Shown here piece by piece: positions 63,349 to 64,000 of a stretch of 64,000 nucleotides of DNA. The position numbers and the translations under genes are program-made. The stretch comes from Rhodospirillaceae bacterium (GTDB lineage Bacteria; Pseudomonadota; Alphaproteobacteria; Dongiales; Dongiaceae): the NCBI GenBank assembly GCA_016712715.1, contig JADJQM010000003.1, positions 558,001 through 622,000 on the forward strand. The letters are read 5' to 3'. Position 1 is the stretch's first letter; each line of letters begins with the position of its first letter. The notes beneath the pieces were generated by a model. It worked only from the letters and a program-made list of their open reading frames with translations, ran no database searches and was not told the DNA's origin.

Positions 63349-63912
63349 ATGTCATCACGTCACCAAGCGGCCAATTTGGGCCGTCGCTCTTTTCTCGGCC
63401 TTGGGTTGGCGGGCGCTGGCGCCCTCACCTTCCTGCCGCGCACCGTCATGGCGAAGACCACCGCCAATGACAGCCGGACCCTCGGTTTCTTCAACACCCA
63501 CACGAACGAAATCCTGAAAGCCACCTATTGGCAGAACGGCGCCTATGACCGTTCCGCGGTGGAAGATATCAACTACATCCTGCGCGATCACCGCAGCGGC
63601 GATGTCTATTCGATGGATCTGAAACTGCTCGATTTGCTGGTGACGCTGCATCGTCGCGTCGACAGCAAGAAGCCGTTCGAGATCATTTCCGGTTACCGCA
63701 GCCCCAAATCCAACGCAACCCTGGCGTCGGCCAGCAATGGCGTTGCCAAGCGCAGCATGCATATGGACGGGAAGGCGATCGACATCCGCCTGCGCGATGT
63801 AAAGCTGGCCGATCTGCGGCTTGATGCCCTGGCCATGAAGGCCGGCGGCGTCGGTTACTATCCGAAATCGGATTTCGTCCATGTCGATACCGGGCGCGTT
63901 CGCCACTGGTAG
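63349..63912 (+). CDS. DUF882 (YcbK-like) murein peptidase-type protein, Tat-exported
   Basis: 187 residues. Tat signal GRRSFLGLGLAGAGALTFLP. The DUF882/M15-like domain has LGFFNTHTNEILKATYW, YSMDLKLLDLLVTLHRR, EIISGYRSPKSN, SMHMDGKAIDIRL with the zinc-type His/Asp set, and FVHVDTGRVRHW. Relatives of YcbK/MepK cut peptidoglycan cross-links. RBS AGGGAGATTGGAAAG. Followed by a terminator. Confidence 0.92.
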   Translation: MSSRHQAANLGRRSFLGLGLAGAGALTFLPRTVMAKTTANDSRTLGFFNTHTNEILKATYWQNGAYDRSAVEDINYILRDHRSGDVYSMDLKLLDLLVTLHRRVDSKKPFEIISGYRSPKSNATLASASNGVAKRSMHMDGKAIDIRLRDVKLADLRLDALAMKAGGVGYYPKSDFVHVDTGRVRHW

Positions 63913-63943
63913 GACTGGGCGTTCCTTTTTCCTCGACTTGAGC

Positions 63944-63977
63944 AGGCCCGCATCCCATCATCGATGCGGGCCTTTTG
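63944..63977 (+). terminator. rho-independent terminator after the DUF882 gene
   Basis: An 11-bp stem (AGGCCCGCATC from 63944 with GATGCGGGCCT to 63973), 8-nt loop, then TTTTGC. It is about 30 bp downstream of the stop. A new ATG with a GGCGGGA element starts at 63995 but is cut by the window end. Confidence 0.88.
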
Positions 63978-64000
63978 CTTAGGCGGGAAAAATCATGACT

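Overview
The window is high-GC DNA with the gene content of a free-living alphaproteobacterium, probably of the Rhodospirillales type. Pointers are a GapR/DUF2312 protein, DUF1244, two DUF2336 proteins, a PAS_5-type protein, several Opp/Dpp-type ABC importers and a leucine-degradation cluster. This placement is inferred from family content only; no rRNA or tRNA gene was seen.

Layout. 1-2172: end of a Dpp/Opp operon (permease tail, two ATPases). 2732-4227: mlaA and mlaC (outer-membrane lipid transport), closed by a clear terminator. 4369-5597: FAD oxidoreductase and a small membrane protein. 6052-10591: sugar-type ABC importer (ATPase, Tat-exported binding protein, two permeases), with a strong hairpin and a dispersed GC-rich repeat between binding protein and permease. 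10599-13354: MarR regulator with a perfect palindrome, PAS protein, GNAT, MAPEG. 13558-17232: an AT-richer three-gene cassette (MerR-like HTH protein, N6-adenine DNA methylase, unknown 261-residue protein), the best candidate for horizontally acquired, undescribed biology. 17564-19521: small exported protein and gabT. 19726-20265: two tiny ORFs. 20390-25845: leucine/isovalerate operon (mccB, methylglutaconyl-CoA hydratase, mccA, HMG-CoA lyase). 26524-34627: signalling block (two PAS histidine kinases, an exported caspase-like protein, two DUF2336 proteins). 34981-40480: complete oppABCDF operon. 40484-49827: gapR-like gene, two EamA exporters, an MCP coupled to a small exported protein, DUF1244, a carboxylate-amine ligase coupled to an N-formylglutamate amidohydrolase-like gene, and glycerate kinase with pyruvate kinase. 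49838-54920: DUF2339 giant membrane protein, Sel1 protein and L,D-transpeptidase. 55104-63912: hydantoinase/oxoprolinase, a TPR plus beta-barrel (Slam-like) outer-membrane protein followed by two tandem FecR-domain paralogues, a gamma-glutamyltransferase, and a Tat-exported DUF882 protein.

Two themes stand out. First, the HTH-methylase-unknown cassette and the Slam-like/FecR cluster are the strongest leads for new systems. Second, at least five conserved genes (a dppF-like ATPase, a sugar permease, an EamA transporter, an L,D-transpeptidase and probably the methylase C-terminus) each carry one small frameshift, most at short G/C runs. This looks more like base-calling error than gene decay, and those genes are annotated here across the shift.
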